This document shows positions 25,218-34,970 of a DNA stretch of 64,000 nt, piece after piece; positions within the stretch are counted from its first letter, which is position 1; every line of letters starts with the position of its first letter. The notes under the pieces were generated by a model that was not told the origin of the DNA, made no database searches, and was given only the letters and a program-made list of their open reading frames with translations. The DNA comes from Desulfovibrio sp. JC022 (GTDB taxonomy: Bacteria; Desulfobacterota; Desulfovibrionia; Desulfovibrionales; Desulfovibrionaceae): positions 109,106 through 173,105 of the forward strand of contig NZ_VOPZ01000007.1 in the NCBI RefSeq assembly GCF_010470665.1, given 5' to 3'. A program made the position numbers and the translations under genes.

Positions 25218-26840
25218 ATGCGTTTATTTCCCATCATAACAGCTTTCATTGTCATTTTGGCGACCTCTTCCCCCGGCTTCGCCGACCGCTGGGATCTTGT
25301 GATACTCACAACTTCAGGACTCAACGGGCAACTGCTTCCGGCTGAAGAAAAGAACGACCAACACAGTACTGGCATGGTACGTACTTTCGGAGGATTTGCA
25401 AGAATTCAGTCAGTATTTGAATCATATAGAGCCAAGTATCCCGGAGCGACAATCACAGTGGCAACCGGCGATGATCTCATGGGCGAGTCACTGACAAATG
25501 AAAAAGGCAAAACTGTTTTCGAAGCCATGAACATGATGGGATTCGATATTTCCACCCTTGGCAACCACGAATTTAACCGGGGTTCAAAATTTCTGGTCAA
25601 CTCCCTGAAATCAAAAAAATTCCCCACAGTTATCAGCAATCTTAAAATCACCAAAAGAAATCCCCTTCGAAAATATATCCGCAGCACGGAAGTGCTTGAA
25701 CGCAATTTCGTCAAGGTCGGATTCATGGGCATGATTCTGCCTGAACTTAAGCTTATCTCCAATCCCGGTTCAGGTATTTCCGTGCCTGCTGATATCAGCA
25801 AATCGGCCCGGAAAGCAGCACAGGAACTGAAGCAGAAAAAAACAGACCTGATTATACTACTGAGCCACCTGCCCCTCGAAGCTCAGAAAAAGATCCTGCA
25901 AGAAGTTCCTGAAATTGACATCCTCTGCGGCGGGCAAAGCTACAAAGACATCCTGCCCGGACAGGAGATCATCGCCCGTGACGCCCCTACTCCGGGCCTG
26001 ATGGTTCAATGCGGAAATCAAGGCCGCTATGTAGGTGTTCTCAAAATAAACATGGATGACAAATCTATCCACAAGCACGAATGGACCATTATCCCTGTAA
26101 CGGACAACACTCAAGAAGACAGTAACATAAAGAACTTTCTTTCAACAAAAATCAAAGACACCAAGAATATTCCTGTTACCGTCAGCCCGGTTGCACTTGA
26201 TACCCGCACAGCATCAATTCGAACAATGGAAACTGTTGCCGGCAGCCTGATCAGTTCCATCATGCGCGCTAAATTCAATACTGATATCGCATTTCAGAAC
26301 GGTGGTGGCATCAGGGGAGACAAAATAATTCCCGCAGGCCCGGTAACAGATAAAGACATCGACACAATGTTCCCTTTCGGTAACAAAATCACGGTCATGA
26401 AGGTAACCGGACAAACCCTGAAACAGATCCTTGAACGTTCAGTGCATAAACTGCCTACTCCGTCAGGTGCTTTCCTCCAGATTTCAGGCCTGAAATTCAC
26501 TCTCGACCTGAACGGACAAGCGCAAGAACTGGAAATCAACAGTCAGGGCAAACCTTCAAAAATAAAAACTGCAGGTTCACGAATCTCCAACATTAAAATT
26601 ATGGATAAATCAGGTAGCTACAAATCCCTGAACAACACCCGTAAATATTCCATTGCCACCAATTCCTATCTTGCCAGAGGAGGCGACGGCTACATAATGC
26701 TCAAAAATGTGCCGGGAAAAGTTGAAACATTTGTTAAGGTCAACGAAGTTATCAAATCCGGGATGCTGAAGCAGAAAAAGCTCAACACAAAATTCCCCCC
26801 GGTCATATATGAACCGGACGGATCTTTATACAAAAAGTAA
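25218..26840 (+). CDS. Periplasmic 5'-nucleotidase-like protein with eroded metal site
   Basis: 540 residues with a signal peptide (cleavage near 22, GFADR). Residues 25-280 follow the UshA metallophosphatase layout, and 320-520 the 5'-nucleotidase C-terminal domain (FQNGGGIRGDKI, TMFPFGNKITVMKVTG). Several metal ligands are replaced: the usual HTNDxHG reads TTSGLNG (31-37), and GGHSH reads GGQSY (238-242). Asp84-85 (TGDD), Asn116-His117 (GNHEF) and SHLP (216-219) remain. The protein may bind but not hydrolyse nucleotides, or have another activity. Monocistronic, with an AT-rich upstream region. Confidence 0.85.
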   Translation: MRLFPIITAFIVILATSSPGFADRWDLVILTTSGLNGQLLPAEEKNDQHSTGMVRTFGGFARIQSVFESYRAKYPGATITVATGDDLMGESLTNEKGKTVFEAMNMMGFDISTLGNHEFNRGSKFLVNSLKSKKFPTVISNLKITKRNPLRKYIRSTEVLERNFVKVGFMGMILPELKLISNPGSGISVPADISKSARKAAQELKQKKTDLIILLSHLPLEAQKKILQEVPEIDILCGGQSYKDILPGQEIIARDAPTPGLMVQCGNQGRYVGVLKINMDDKSIHKHEWTIIPVTDNTQEDSNIKNFLSTKIKDTKNIPVTVSPVALDTRTASIRTMETVAGSLISSIMRAKFNTDIAFQNGGGIRGDKIIPAGPVTDKDIDTMFPFGNKITVMKVTGQTLKQILERSVHKLPTPSGAFLQISGLKFTLDLNGQAQELEINSQGKPSKIKTAGSRISNIKIMDKSGSYKSLNNTRKYSIATNSYLARGGDGYIMLKNVPGKVETFVKVNEVIKSGMLKQKKLNTKFPPVIYEPDGSLYKK

Positions 26841-26921
26841 CCCTACTCTTTGTAACCAAAGATACTCTGGAGTCAGCCTCTACAAAGCAGACACGTGGCC
26901 GGATAAAATCACAAAAACGTA

Positions 26922-28016
26922 TTATTCTTTGTGATTTAAGACATCCTGAAATTCAACTCCGTAAATGTGAAGCATAACCATCAGAAAAGACAAAATCAGC
27001 GGTCCATACAAAATTCCAAGTGGACCGAAGGCATTGATACCTCCAAGAATGGCAAGAAAAACGTAGATGGTTGAGACCCGCGAAGCCTCACGTACAATCA
27101 TAGGCCGAAGTACTGTATCAATTCCGGTAACCAGCACCCCGCACCACAGCAGCAGAAAAATGGCTAATTTCATTTTACCCACAATCAGCAGATAAACAGT
27201 AGCAGGCAGCCAGATCAGCCCGGTGCCCAAGACTGGAATAAGGGAAGCAAAACTCATCATGGTTCCCCAAAAAAGAGCCGGGATACCGGCTATTGCCAGC
27301 CCTATCCCACCGACAACACCCTGCAAGACAGCAATAAAAAGACTACCGAAAAGAACCGACTTGGAAACCTTCCTGAGACTTTCGATAATAAAATCTTCCT
27401 GCTCAGACCTTAAAGGAGAAAGATACCTTACCCGGTCGATAAAACGGTCCCCATCCTTGAGAAAGGAAAAGACAAGAAAATTCATGATCAGGAAATGAGC
27501 GACAAGGCTTGCCATGTTGCCCGCAAGCCATGTTCCTGTCGTTAGCATTGTTTGCCCGAATCCCCTTGAAATTTCGAGAATCTTGTACTGAATGTCACTG
27601 GAGCTAATTTCAAGAAAAGGGAACTTCTGCTCAATCCATTGCAGGTATGTATTATAATGCTGTGAATCAAAAAATTTCGAAAAGTCAGTAGTTCTCAACC
27701 ATTCGTTTATTGCAGAGACAGAATCCACCCCCTGCCCGATCAACCCGAGAAAGAAAACCACTGCCGGAATAATAATGGCAAAAACAATAATGAGTACGGT
27801 CAGAAATGCCCCGGCAGCAGGCTTTCCTCCGAGGCGGCGACATATTTTTCTGCTCAAGGGATAAAAAATACCGCTCAAAACAACAGAAATAACGATGGTA
27901 TTTATGAAAGGCTTAATTACAGAATACCCCAGCGCAATGGCGGAGATAAGCAAAAGAATAAGAAAAAAAGTATATATAGCAGGAGATTTGATTATCTTTT
28001 CGTCAGGGGGAGTCAT
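26922..28016 (-). CDS. AI-2E family transporter
   Basis: 364 residues from the ATG at 28016, which has AAGGA seven bases upstream; the TTG two codons earlier sits too close to that site. About eight membrane helices, with the conserved LIGQGVDSVSA periplasmic-type segment and the ending FGPLGILYGPLILSFL typical of the family (TqsA/YdiK-like). Members export small molecules or antiport sodium; the autoinducer-2 label is historical. Convergent with the nucleotidase-like gene. Confidence 0.9.
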   Translation of the reverse strand: MTPPDEKIIKSPAIYTFFLILLLISAIALGYSVIKPFINTIVISVVLSGIFYPLSRKICRRLGGKPAAGAFLTVLIIVFAIIIPAVVFFLGLIGQGVDSVSAINEWLRTTDFSKFFDSQHYNTYLQWIEQKFPFLEISSSDIQYKILEISRGFGQTMLTTGTWLAGNMASLVAHFLIMNFLVFSFLKDGDRFIDRVRYLSPLRSEQEDFIIESLRKVSKSVLFGSLFIAVLQGVVGGIGLAIAGIPALFWGTMMSFASLIPVLGTGLIWLPATVYLLIVGKMKLAIFLLLWCGVLVTGIDTVLRPMIVREASRVSTIYVFLAILGGINAFGPLGILYGPLILSFLMVMLHIYGVEFQDVLNHKE

Positions 28017-28093
28017 GCGCAAGTCCTTAAATCTGATTAATTATGCTGAGGGACGCCCATACTCACAGATAAAAAAAACAAGCACAATTAAAA

Positions 28094-30049
28094 TCAGGTC
28101 GATTTAAAAATATAATCGGACATTACCGCAAAAGTATTGTCCGCCTCCCTCTTCATACGTGAGACCAACCCTTCAACGGTATTCATGCTTCCATGCTGGA
28201 TAAATTTCTCAATCTCCAGCGCCAGTGATGAAAGCTTATGGGCACCGACATCAAGGGATAATCCGCGCAAAAGCGCGATTTCACACTTAAGGCATTCCAG
28301 ATCACTCTCTAGAACAGCTTTATCAACTTTCGCAAGATGCAAGGGAACAAGCTGCAAAAAATGACGATAAATTTCACGAACAAGCTTGTCATTTCCGTCG
28401 AGTCTCTTGATAGTTCCCTTCAAATCAAGATTAAGGGATTTTTCAACATTTGTATCCTGCTCAATCATTACCGGAACAGAGTTTTCGCCACCCTGCACAA
28501 TCGAAAGCATTGCCTGCATCAGCTCACTGGAATTAAAGGGTTTGGACAGATAACCGTTCATTCCAACATCAAGACACCGCTCCCGGTCCCCTTTCATGGC
28601 GTGAGCAGTAAGCGCAAGAATAGGAATCTGCGGATTAACACCTTCAATATACCCGGTACGGATAAGCCGCGTTGCTTCCAGACCATCCATAACCGGCATC
28701 TGAACATCCATGATTACCAGATCAAATGACTTTCTGGCTAAAAGACTGATTGCATCCCGACCATTCTCAACCATTTCCAATTCACAATTTGCATCTTCTA
28801 GAAAAGCAGATACCACCCTGCGGGTAATAATATTATCATCAGCAAGCATGACCCGCTTGAACTGGCTGAAATTTATACATTCATAAACAGAATCCTCGGG
28901 CTTCTCCGCCAATTCTTCATCAACGGGCCTAAAAACTGCGGTAAAATAAAAACTGCTGCCCTGCGCAGGCTTTGTATCCACCCAGATGACTCCTTGCAGC
29001 ATGTTGACAAGATTGTGGGTGATAGCCAGACCAAGCCCGATACCACCATGCTTTCTAGTCATATAATCTTCAAGCTGGGTGAAACTTTCAAAAATTGAAT
29101 CAGCTTTGCTTCGTGAGATCCCCACTCCGGTATCGGAAACTACAAAAAGAAGCCTGATGCAACCTGCGGGATACGGATCAACATCACAGTCATCCGGCAT
29201 GACTTCAATTGTAATCCCACCTTTATCTGTATACTTAATCGCGTTACTGACAATATTATTCAAAATCTGAGTCAAACGACCTGAATCACCCTGTAGTTCA
29301 CCGGAAATGTCAGGATGGAGAAAACACTCCATAGTCAATCCTTTATTCTCGGCATTAGGGCTATGGGAGTTTACGACCAGTGAAAGAATTTGACGGATAT
29401 CAAATGCACCTTCCCGCAATTCCAGAATACGCCGCTCGATCTTTGAGTAATCCAGCATATCGTTCAGAACCCGCAACAACGAAGAGGCTGATCCCTTGAT
29501 AAGCTCAACATACTCCTGCTGCTCAGAGGCGAGCCCGCTTCCGAGCAAAATTTCACTCAAGCCGAGGATACCGTTCATGGGAGTACGCAATTCGTGGCTT
29601 ATGGTGGCAAGAAAAGAGCTTTTAGCTTCATTTGCGGCTTCGGCATCTGCTACAGCCTGTCGATACTCCTGCTCCATGCCATGCTTGTATAAGGCAATCT
29701 CAATGGATGAGCGCAGTTCACGCTCCTCAAAAGGTTTCAGCAGATAACCGAACGGCCCGGAAAGTTTCGCCCTGCAAAGAGTCTTTTCATCAGAAAAAGC
29801 AGTAAGAAAGACAATGGGAATATCGTGTGTTTTGATAATAACACTGGCTGCTTCAATTCCGTCCATTTCACCCTGAAGCTTGATATCCATGAGAACAAGA
29901 TCAGGCAGAGTCGCTGTAACCTTCTCAATTGCCTCCTTTCCGGTTCCGGCATCGCCTGCAATTATATATCCCAAACGTTTCAGAGTCGCCTGAATATCGA
30001 GATTAACTATTTTCTCATCATCAACAACAAGAATCCGCTTGCCTGCCAT
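28094..30049 (-). CDS. Hybrid sensor kinase REC-HisKA-HATPase-REC-HPt, HPt degenerate
   Basis: 651 residues from the ATG at 30049. First receiver with Asp55 (residues 3-120), histidine kinase dimerisation domain with His152 in ISHELRTPMNG, ATPase domain with NNIVSNAIKYT, SDTGVGIS and HGGIGLGLAIT (about 260-345), second receiver with Asp448 (IMDVQMPVMDG), and a C-terminal HPt-like domain (about 545-650). In the HPt the expected AHxLKG reads IALLRG, so the phosphate-accepting His is Ala592. No membrane helix or PAS domain: it is cytoplasmic and its input is the first receiver. Phosphate would have to leave through another HPt, for example a free one. Confidence 0.9.
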   Translation of the reverse strand: MAGKRILVVDDEKIVNLDIQATLKRLGYIIAGDAGTGKEAIEKVTATLPDLVLMDIKLQGEMDGIEAASVIIKTHDIPIVFLTAFSDEKTLCRAKLSGPFGYLLKPFEERELRSSIEIALYKHGMEQEYRQAVADAEAANEAKSSFLATISHELRTPMNGILGLSEILLGSGLASEQQEYVELIKGSASSLLRVLNDMLDYSKIERRILELREGAFDIRQILSLVVNSHSPNAENKGLTMECFLHPDISGELQGDSGRLTQILNNIVSNAIKYTDKGGITIEVMPDDCDVDPYPAGCIRLLFVVSDTGVGISRSKADSIFESFTQLEDYMTRKHGGIGLGLAITHNLVNMLQGVIWVDTKPAQGSSFYFTAVFRPVDEELAEKPEDSVYECINFSQFKRVMLADDNIITRRVVSAFLEDANCELEMVENGRDAISLLARKSFDLVIMDVQMPVMDGLEATRLIRTGYIEGVNPQIPILALTAHAMKGDRERCLDVGMNGYLSKPFNSSELMQAMLSIVQGGENSVPVMIEQDTNVEKSLNLDLKGTIKRLDGNDKLVREIYRHFLQLVPLHLAKVDKAVLESDLECLKCEIALLRGLSLDVGAHKLSSLALEIEKFIQHGSMNTVEGLVSRMKREADNTFAVMSDYIFKST

Positions 30050-30139
30050 CAACTATACCCCATTAGAATTTATTAAAGAAAAACTTCATTATCCGTATAA
30101 TAAATATTTACCGAATTGGAAACACATTCTGTTTATTTA

Positions 30140-30178
30140 ATAATAAAAAACCGATTCTGAAATATCCAGAACCGGCTT
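30140..30178 (-). terminator. Terminator after the minus-strand amino-acid ABC operon
   Basis: CCGATTCTG (30151-30159) pairs with CAGAACCGG (30167-30175) with one mismatch; on the minus strand the stem is followed by TTTTTTATTATT. It lies about 30 bases past the ATPase stop. Confidence 0.82.
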
Positions 30179-30204
30179 TATTAAATGTAGTACAAACTTT
30201 GATT

Positions 30205-30942
30205 TTACAAAATCTGATCCAGAAACTGCTTAAGGCGAGGATGGTCAGCACTGCTGAAAAACTCCTCCGGCGGAGCGCAGGCTATAATTCTTCCATCTTC
30301 CATAAAAACAATCCTGTCAGCAACTTCACGGGCAAAGCCCATCTCATGAGTTACAACAACCATTGTCATGCCTTCACGGGCCAGATTTTTCATTACATCC
30401 AGAACTTCCCCGATCATTTCCGGGTCAAGAGCGGAAGTAGGTTCATCAAAAAGCATGATCTTGGGATTCATGGCCAGAGCACGCGCAATAGCCACCCTCT
30501 GCTGCTGTCCACCGGAAAGCTTGGAAGGATAGACATTGGCCTTTTCACGGATACCGACCTTTTTAAGCAGGTCAACACCCACAGCCCTTGCTTCTTCTTT
30601 CTCCATCCCCTTCAGCCGGATCGGAGCCATAGTCAGATTTTCCAGAACCGTCTTGTGCGGAAAAAGGTTAAATGACTGGAAAACCATACCCAGTTCCTGA
30701 CGGATGGTATTGATATCGTTTTCCTTGTCATGCACATCCAACCCGTCAACAACGATGGAACCTTTGTTGATTTCCTCAAGACGGTTGATGGAACGCAGCA
30801 AGGTACTTTTTCCAGACCCGGAAGGTCCGATAATTACGACCTTTTCTCCCGGCTTGATATCAAGGGAAACGTCACTGAGTGCGGCCAGATCACCGAAAAA
30901 CTTGTAAACATTTTTAATTTCAATGATGGGACTAGCGGTCAT
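30205..30942 (-). CDS. Polar amino-acid ABC transporter ATPase
   Basis: 245 residues with Walker [11 protein letters not shown]-loop [13 protein letters not shown], signature [15 protein letters not shown], Walker [15 protein letters not shown] and the switch His in VTHEMGFA. Very close in pattern to GlnQ/HisP. It energises uptake of an amino acid by the permease whose gene ends inside its own start (11-base overlap). A closely similar ATPase is encoded at 34970-35701 in the divergent operon. Confidence 0.95.
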   Translation of the reverse strand: MTASPIIEIKNVYKFFGDLAALSDVSLDIKPGEKVVIIGPSGSGKSTLLRSINRLEEINKGSIVVDGLDVHDKENDINTIRQELGMVFQSFNLFPHKTVLENLTMAPIRLKGMEKEEARAVGVDLLKKVGIREKANVYPSKLSGGQQQRVAIARALAMNPKIMLFDEPTSALDPEMIGEVLDVMKNLAREGMTMVVVTHEMGFAREVADRIVFMEDGRIIACAPPEEFFSSADHPRLKQFLDQIL

Positions 30943-31714
30943 AGTGGCTCAACCTCTCTTCCATATGGCTTACCGCTCTTGAAAGAATCAAGGTAATAAC
31001 CAGATAAACAAGCGCGATCATAGTATATGTTTCAAAATACTGGAAACTTTCCGCTGCAAATTCACGTCCGCGCCTGAGAATATCTGCAACAGCAATGATA
31101 GACACTAGCGAAGAATCTTTGAGCAGAGCAATAAATTCGTTACCGACCGGAGGCAGTATAGTCCGCCATGCCTGCGGCAGAATAACCAGAAACATTGTTT
31201 CATTTTTATTAAAACCAAGCGATCTTGCGGCTTCAACCTGCCCGTCATCAATGGATTCAATACCGGCACGGAAAACTTCACCCATATACGCACCGTAACA
31301 GACGCTCATAGCAATGATGGCGGAAAGCATATCCGGTACCTGAAGGACCCGGCCCATTGCATAATAAATGTAGAAAAGCTGTACGAGAAGCGGGATACCC
31401 CTGACAACTTCAACGTAGGTAGAAGCTATCAGGTTAATAACTTTGTTGCTGGAAATTCTACCCAGCCCGGTAAAAAGGCCGATGAACAAAGCACCGAAAA
31501 TTGAACAGATGGTGACTTCAAAGGTTACGACAATTCCGTCAGGAATAAAAAGAAGAATATCCCTGTACGGGTCGGGCTTGGTAATAACCAGATAAGCGAT
31601 GATCCCCACGGCACCGATAAAAGAAACCCACCACGCGTTCAGTATTCCTTTATCACTGCTATCGGGAATGCTGGCCCCGTCCGTAACCTCAATCTTAACT
31701 TGTTTTTCTTTCAT
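30932..31714 (-). CDS. Polar amino-acid ABC transporter permease
   Basis: 260 residues: a short hydrophilic start, about five or six membrane helices and the HisM/GlnP-type loop [20 protein letters not shown] that docks on the ATPase. The [11 protein letters not shown] motif is typical. Overlaps the ATPase gene by 11 bases; separated from the binding-protein gene by a hairpin at 31744-31776. Confidence 0.94.
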   Translation of the reverse strand: MKEKQVKIEVTDGASIPDSSDKGILNAWWVSFIGAVGIIAYLVITKPDPYRDILLFIPDGIVVTFEVTICSIFGALFIGLFTGLGRISSNKVINLIASTYVEVVRGIPLLVQLFYIYYAMGRVLQVPDMLSAIIAMSVCYGAYMGEVFRAGIESIDDGQVEAARSLGFNKNETMFLVILPQAWRTILPPVGNEFIALLKDSSLVSIIAVADILRRGREFAAESFQYFETYTMIALVYLVITLILSRAVSHMEERLSHYDR

Positions 31715-31743
31715 AATATATTTTACCCGGGCTGCATGAAAAT

Positions 31744-31776
31744 GCCGGGACCGGCTTAATTACGTCCGATCCCGGC
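31744..31776 (-). promoter_or_regulatory. Intercistronic stem-loop between binding protein and permease genes
   Basis: GCCGGGA (31744... as CCGGGA) pairs with TCCCGGC (31770-31776), with further CCGG/TCCG contacts inside. No T-run follows on the minus strand. Such stems often protect the abundant binding-protein mRNA and lower expression of the downstream permease genes. A similar arrangement is found in the divergent operon at 33816-33906. Confidence 0.6.
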
Positions 31777-31812
31777 CATTTGTTTTCAACTCAAGCCTGC
31801 TGGCATTAGCAA

Positions 31813-32556
31813 CTAGTTGCTGCCGAACCACTTGGCTTTGATTATATCGTAGGTACCGTCAGCCCTTACAGCGGAGAGCCCCTTGTTTATCATATCGAGC
31901 ACTTCGGAGTTGCCTTTCTTCACAGCAACACCGAGATATTCAGCTTTGTCGCTTTTTACAACAAAGGCAATTTTAAGCTTCTTGGAGTACTCTTCCTGCT
32001 GCAAAGCGAAGTCCGCTGCAATGGGATCATCACAGACAACAGCGGCAAGACGTCCATTATAAAGGTCTTCCATGGCAAGTCCGATCTCGTCATAAGACTT
32101 GGGAGTTACGCCTTCTACGGATTTAATAGCAAAATACCCGGTGGTACCGATCTGTGCTCCGACTTTTTTGCCTTTAAAATCAGCAAGGGTCTTTGCAGCA
32201 GAATCCTTGGCGGTAACAACAGACTGCTGAACTTCAAAATAGGGAGCGGAGAAATTCATTGCTTTTTTACGCTTTTCGTTAATTGTAACAGAAGAGCAAA
32301 TAGCATCATATTTTCCGGCTGCAAGACCTGCAAAAATGCCGTCCCAGGCAACGTTTTTGATCTTCACTTCGTAACCGGCTGCTTTAGCACAGGCTTTCAT
32401 AAGATCAACGGAAAAACCTACAATCTGCTTATCTTTATTAACAAACTCCATGGGGGGCCATGTGCAGTCGGATGCAATGTTAATCACCTTTTTTCCGGCA
32501 AGAGCAGGTGTAACAGCAAAAATAGTAAGCAACAGGGCAACTATAATCTTCTTCAT
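31813..32556 (-). CDS. Polar amino-acid ABC transporter substrate-binding protein
   Basis: 247 residues with a signal peptide ending at ALA (about 20). The family-3 solute-binding fold is clear: DCTWPPMEFVNKDKQIVGFSVDL, AWDGIFAGLAAGKYDAI and VGAQIGTTGY. It captures an amino acid in the periplasm and delivers it to the permease of this operon. GGAGGAATATTT precedes the ATG. Ligand not determinable from sequence. Confidence 0.94.
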   Translation of the reverse strand: MKKIIVALLLTIFAVTPALAGKKVINIASDCTWPPMEFVNKDKQIVGFSVDLMKACAKAAGYEVKIKNVAWDGIFAGLAAGKYDAICSSVTINEKRKKAMNFSAPYFEVQQSVVTAKDSAAKTLADFKGKKVGAQIGTTGYFAIKSVEGVTPKSYDEIGLAMEDLYNGRLAAVVCDDPIAADFALQQEEYSKKLKIAFVVKSDKAEYLGVAVKKGNSEVLDMINKGLSAVRADGTYDIIKAKWFGSN

Positions 32557-32753
32557 AAATATTCCTCCAATAAGTTAAAATACCCTTAAAATCACAAACA
32601 TGAAAATTATACAAAAAAGTAACCATGTCAATAACGGTTTCCATGGACAATATTGTTTTCTTTGAATTATAAAGCGTGTAAAAAAATGTTTTCTTGAACT
32701 TTATTCAAAAAAAAGTTAATTTTCCAGATTCTTTTTTCAAAGGGGCATTACAA
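32557..32753. promoter_or_regulatory. Divergent promoter region of the two amino-acid ABC operons
   Basis: On the minus strand TATAAT (complement of 32606-32611) and TTGACA (complement of 32626-32631) are present but only 14 bases apart, so one of them may pair with another element. On the plus strand TGGACA (32644-32649) and TATAAA (32668-32673) are 18 bases apart. Confidence 0.4.
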
Positions 32754-32921
32754 ATGAAAAACAAAGTCAAACAAGAAAGGCAGGAAGCTGTAGAAGTTAT
32801 CTGCCCCAAATGCCGTGACACACGTATTGTCTACTTCCCCAAAGAATCAATGCCGACCTGCCCTATCTGCAAGGTTGAAATGATTGTTAAGGAAGTACTG
32901 ACTGAAGGTAAATACGGTTGA
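32754..32921 (+). CDS. Small zinc-ribbon protein
   Basis: 55 residues from the ATG at 32754, preceded by AAAGGGG; a longer reading from 32694 has no ribosome site. Two cysteine pairs (CPKC and CPIC, 25 or so residues apart) make a zinc ribbon. No other domain. It lies 61 bases before an amino-acid binding protein gene and may share its transcript. Role unknown. Confidence 0.75.
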   Translation: MKNKVKQERQEAVEVICPKCRDTRIVYFPKESMPTCPICKVEMIVKEVLTEGKYG

Positions 32922-32982
32922 TCGGCCCTTTGCTACAGGTATTTTGACTTAATTGCAGACAAGGACTTTAAAGGAGAAAGCT

Positions 32983-33801
32983 ATGAAAAGAATTTGCATG
33001 ATGCTGATCATGGTGCTGGCTCTGTGCTTTGCAGCCACCGCCAATGCAGCCGACATTGATCTGGCCAAGAAATCAACTCTCAACTCCATTCTGAAAAAAG
33101 GTGAACTCCGTTGCGGTATCGCTTCCGGTTACATTCCGTTTCAGATGACTGACAACAAAGGCCGCATCGTCGGTTTTGAAATCGACCTCGCCCGTGAAAT
33201 GGCTAAAGCCATGGGTGTTAAGTTCGTTCCGGTCAACATGGAATTCGACGGCATCATTCCCGCGCTCCTTACCGACAAAATTGACATCATCACCGCCGGT
33301 ATGACTGTCAACCAGGAACGTAACCTCCAGATCAACTTTTCAGAACCTTTCATGGTTGTCGGTCAGACTGCTCTGGTAAACAAAAAACTTGAAGGCAAAA
33401 TCAAATCTTATAAAGATCTGAACAAAGCTGAGTACACCATCGTTTCCAAGCTCGGAACCACAGGTGAACAGGCTGCAAAACGCATGTTGCCCAAGGCAAA
33501 GTACAAATCTTTCGACCTTGAAACCGACGCTGCTCTTGAAGTTCTCAACGGCAAAGCTGACGCAATGATCTACGACCTGCCCTTTAACGCTATTTTCATG
33601 GCGGAGCAGGGTAAAGACAAGCTCATCTTCCTTGAAAAGCCCTTTACTTTTGAACCTCTGGGCTGGGGTGTTCGCAAAGGCGATCCCGATTTCCTGAACT
33701 TCCTCACCAACTTCCTGCACCAGATCAAAAACGACGGTCGCTACGACAAACTTTACCACAAGTGGTTTGAAAGCACCGCATGGCGTAAAAACGTCCAATA
33801 G
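32983..33801 (+). CDS. Amino-acid ABC transporter substrate-binding protein
   Basis: 272 residues from the ATG at 32983 (AAGGAG upstream). Signal peptide ends near ANAA (about 23). Family-3 solute-binding signatures: LRCGIASGYIPFQMTDNKGR, GFEIDLAREMA, EFDGIIPALLTDKIDIITAG, and KLGTTGEQAA. It feeds the permease and ATPase that follow. Its ligand may differ from the divergent paralogue, since the pocket residues around the first strand (SGYIPFQM versus DCTWPPME) differ. Confidence 0.94.
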   Translation: MKRICMMLIMVLALCFAATANAADIDLAKKSTLNSILKKGELRCGIASGYIPFQMTDNKGRIVGFEIDLAREMAKAMGVKFVPVNMEFDGIIPALLTDKIDIITAGMTVNQERNLQINFSEPFMVVGQTALVNKKLEGKIKSYKDLNKAEYTIVSKLGTTGEQAAKRMLPKAKYKSFDLETDAALEVLNGKADAMIYDLPFNAIFMAEQGKDKLIFLEKPFTFEPLGWGVRKGDPDFLNFLTNFLHQIKNDGRYDKLYHKWFESTAWRKNVQ

Positions 33802-33815
33802 TACATTAAGATCAA

Positions 33816-33918
33816 CAGGAGCGGCTCATACAGCCGCTCCTGATTCAGATTGTTGAAACATGATCGGTCACATGCGCCATTTGACCGGCCCTTTCTCAAC
33901 AATCTGATTTTTTAATTT
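33816..33918 (+). promoter_or_regulatory. Tandem stem-loops between binding protein and permease genes
   Basis: First hairpin: CAGGAGCGGCT (33816-33826) with AGCCGCTCCTG (33832-33842), eleven perfect pairs. Second: CAGATTGTTGA (33846-33856) with TCAACAATCTG (33896-33906), enclosing an inner stem CGGTCA/TGACCG (33865-33887), followed by ATTTTTTAATTTT, which is terminator-like. Together they probably uncouple binding-protein from permease expression. Confidence 0.75.
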
Positions 33919-33956
33919 TGAAAGAATATAATTTTTAAAAATCGGCTTGATTTATT

Positions 33957-34970
33957 ATGAGTGGAACATCAATGAGAGCTCCCGGCAAAGGCCGGAACTA
34001 CGAACTTTTCTGGAAGACAGTTTTCTATGTCGGCTTGTTTGCTACAATCTTCGGCCTTTACTGGGCTACGCAGCAGGTTGATTATGTCTGGCGATGGGAG
34101 CGTATTCCCAGTTATTTCTATTACGAAGATGAAGTACATATCACTTCAAACATTGAAGGCAGCGTCACCTCTATAAAACAGCAAGGTAATGATGCTATCG
34201 TCATTGTAAGGGGCGAAGATAACGAATCCGAACGATTCGAAGTGCCTGCTTCCGACCTGCAAGTTTACGAAGATGATTCTATTTTTGTAGGCGACACCAT
34301 CGGTGTTGAAAAAGAATGGAAGATGGGGGTCATTCTTGAAGGTTTACTCGTAACCCTCAAAGTAAGTGCTATCGCCATCGTCTTCGGTATCCTGCTCGGC
34401 CTTTTTACCGGTCTGGCCCGAATTGCACAGAACCCGGCCCTACGGCTTTCAGCAATCACCTACATTGAACTTATCCGCGGAACTCCGCTGCTGGTTCAGA
34501 TATTCATCTGGTATTTCGTGCTGGGCACTTTGATTAACAACGTGCTCGCAAGATACGATATTTCGCAGATACCGCCGCTGTGGTTCGGTATAGCCTCTCT
34601 GGCTATTTTTGCCGGAGCCTATGTGGCAGAAATTGTACGTGCAGGTATTCAGTCGGTCCACCGCGGCCAGATGGAAGCAGCTCGTTCACTGGGAATGTCA
34701 AAATATCACGCCATGAAAAATATCATCCTGCCACAGGCTTTCAGAAGAATTCTGCCTCCGCTGGCCGGACAGTTCATCAGCATGATCAAAGACTCCTCAC
34801 TGCTTGGAGTCATCGCCATCAGAGAATTAACCAAAGGCACAAGAGAAGCGGTTTCCACAAGCCTCCAGCCCTTTGAGTTCTGGTTCCTGTGTGCGCTGCT
34901 TTACCTCTTGCTGACTTTTGCTTTCTCCATGTTTGTTCAGTACCTTGAGAAGAAAATGGTGCAGAGATAA
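33957..34970 (+). CDS. Amino-acid ABC transporter permease with periplasmic insert
   Basis: 337 residues, about 75 longer than its divergent paralogue. A first membrane helix (about 19-39) is followed by a ~70-residue hydrophilic stretch (about 45-115, rich in Glu/Asp/Ile and predicted beta) before the usual permease helices start near 120. The ATPase-docking loop [20 protein letters not shown] and [10 protein letters not shown] are typical of GlnP/HisM. An internal ATG at 33972 is an alternative start. The ATPase gene begins on the last base of its stop. Confidence 0.92.
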   Translation: MSGTSMRAPGKGRNYELFWKTVFYVGLFATIFGLYWATQQVDYVWRWERIPSYFYYEDEVHITSNIEGSVTSIKQQGNDAIVIVRGEDNESERFEVPASDLQVYEDDSIFVGDTIGVEKEWKMGVILEGLLVTLKVSAIAIVFGILLGLFTGLARIAQNPALRLSAITYIELIRGTPLLVQIFIWYFVLGTLINNVLARYDISQIPPLWFGIASLAIFAGAYVAEIVRAGIQSVHRGQMEAARSLGMSKYHAMKNIILPQAFRRILPPLAGQFISMIKDSSLLGVIAIRELTKGTREAVSTSLQPFEFWFLCALLYLLLTFAFSMFVQYLEKKMVQR

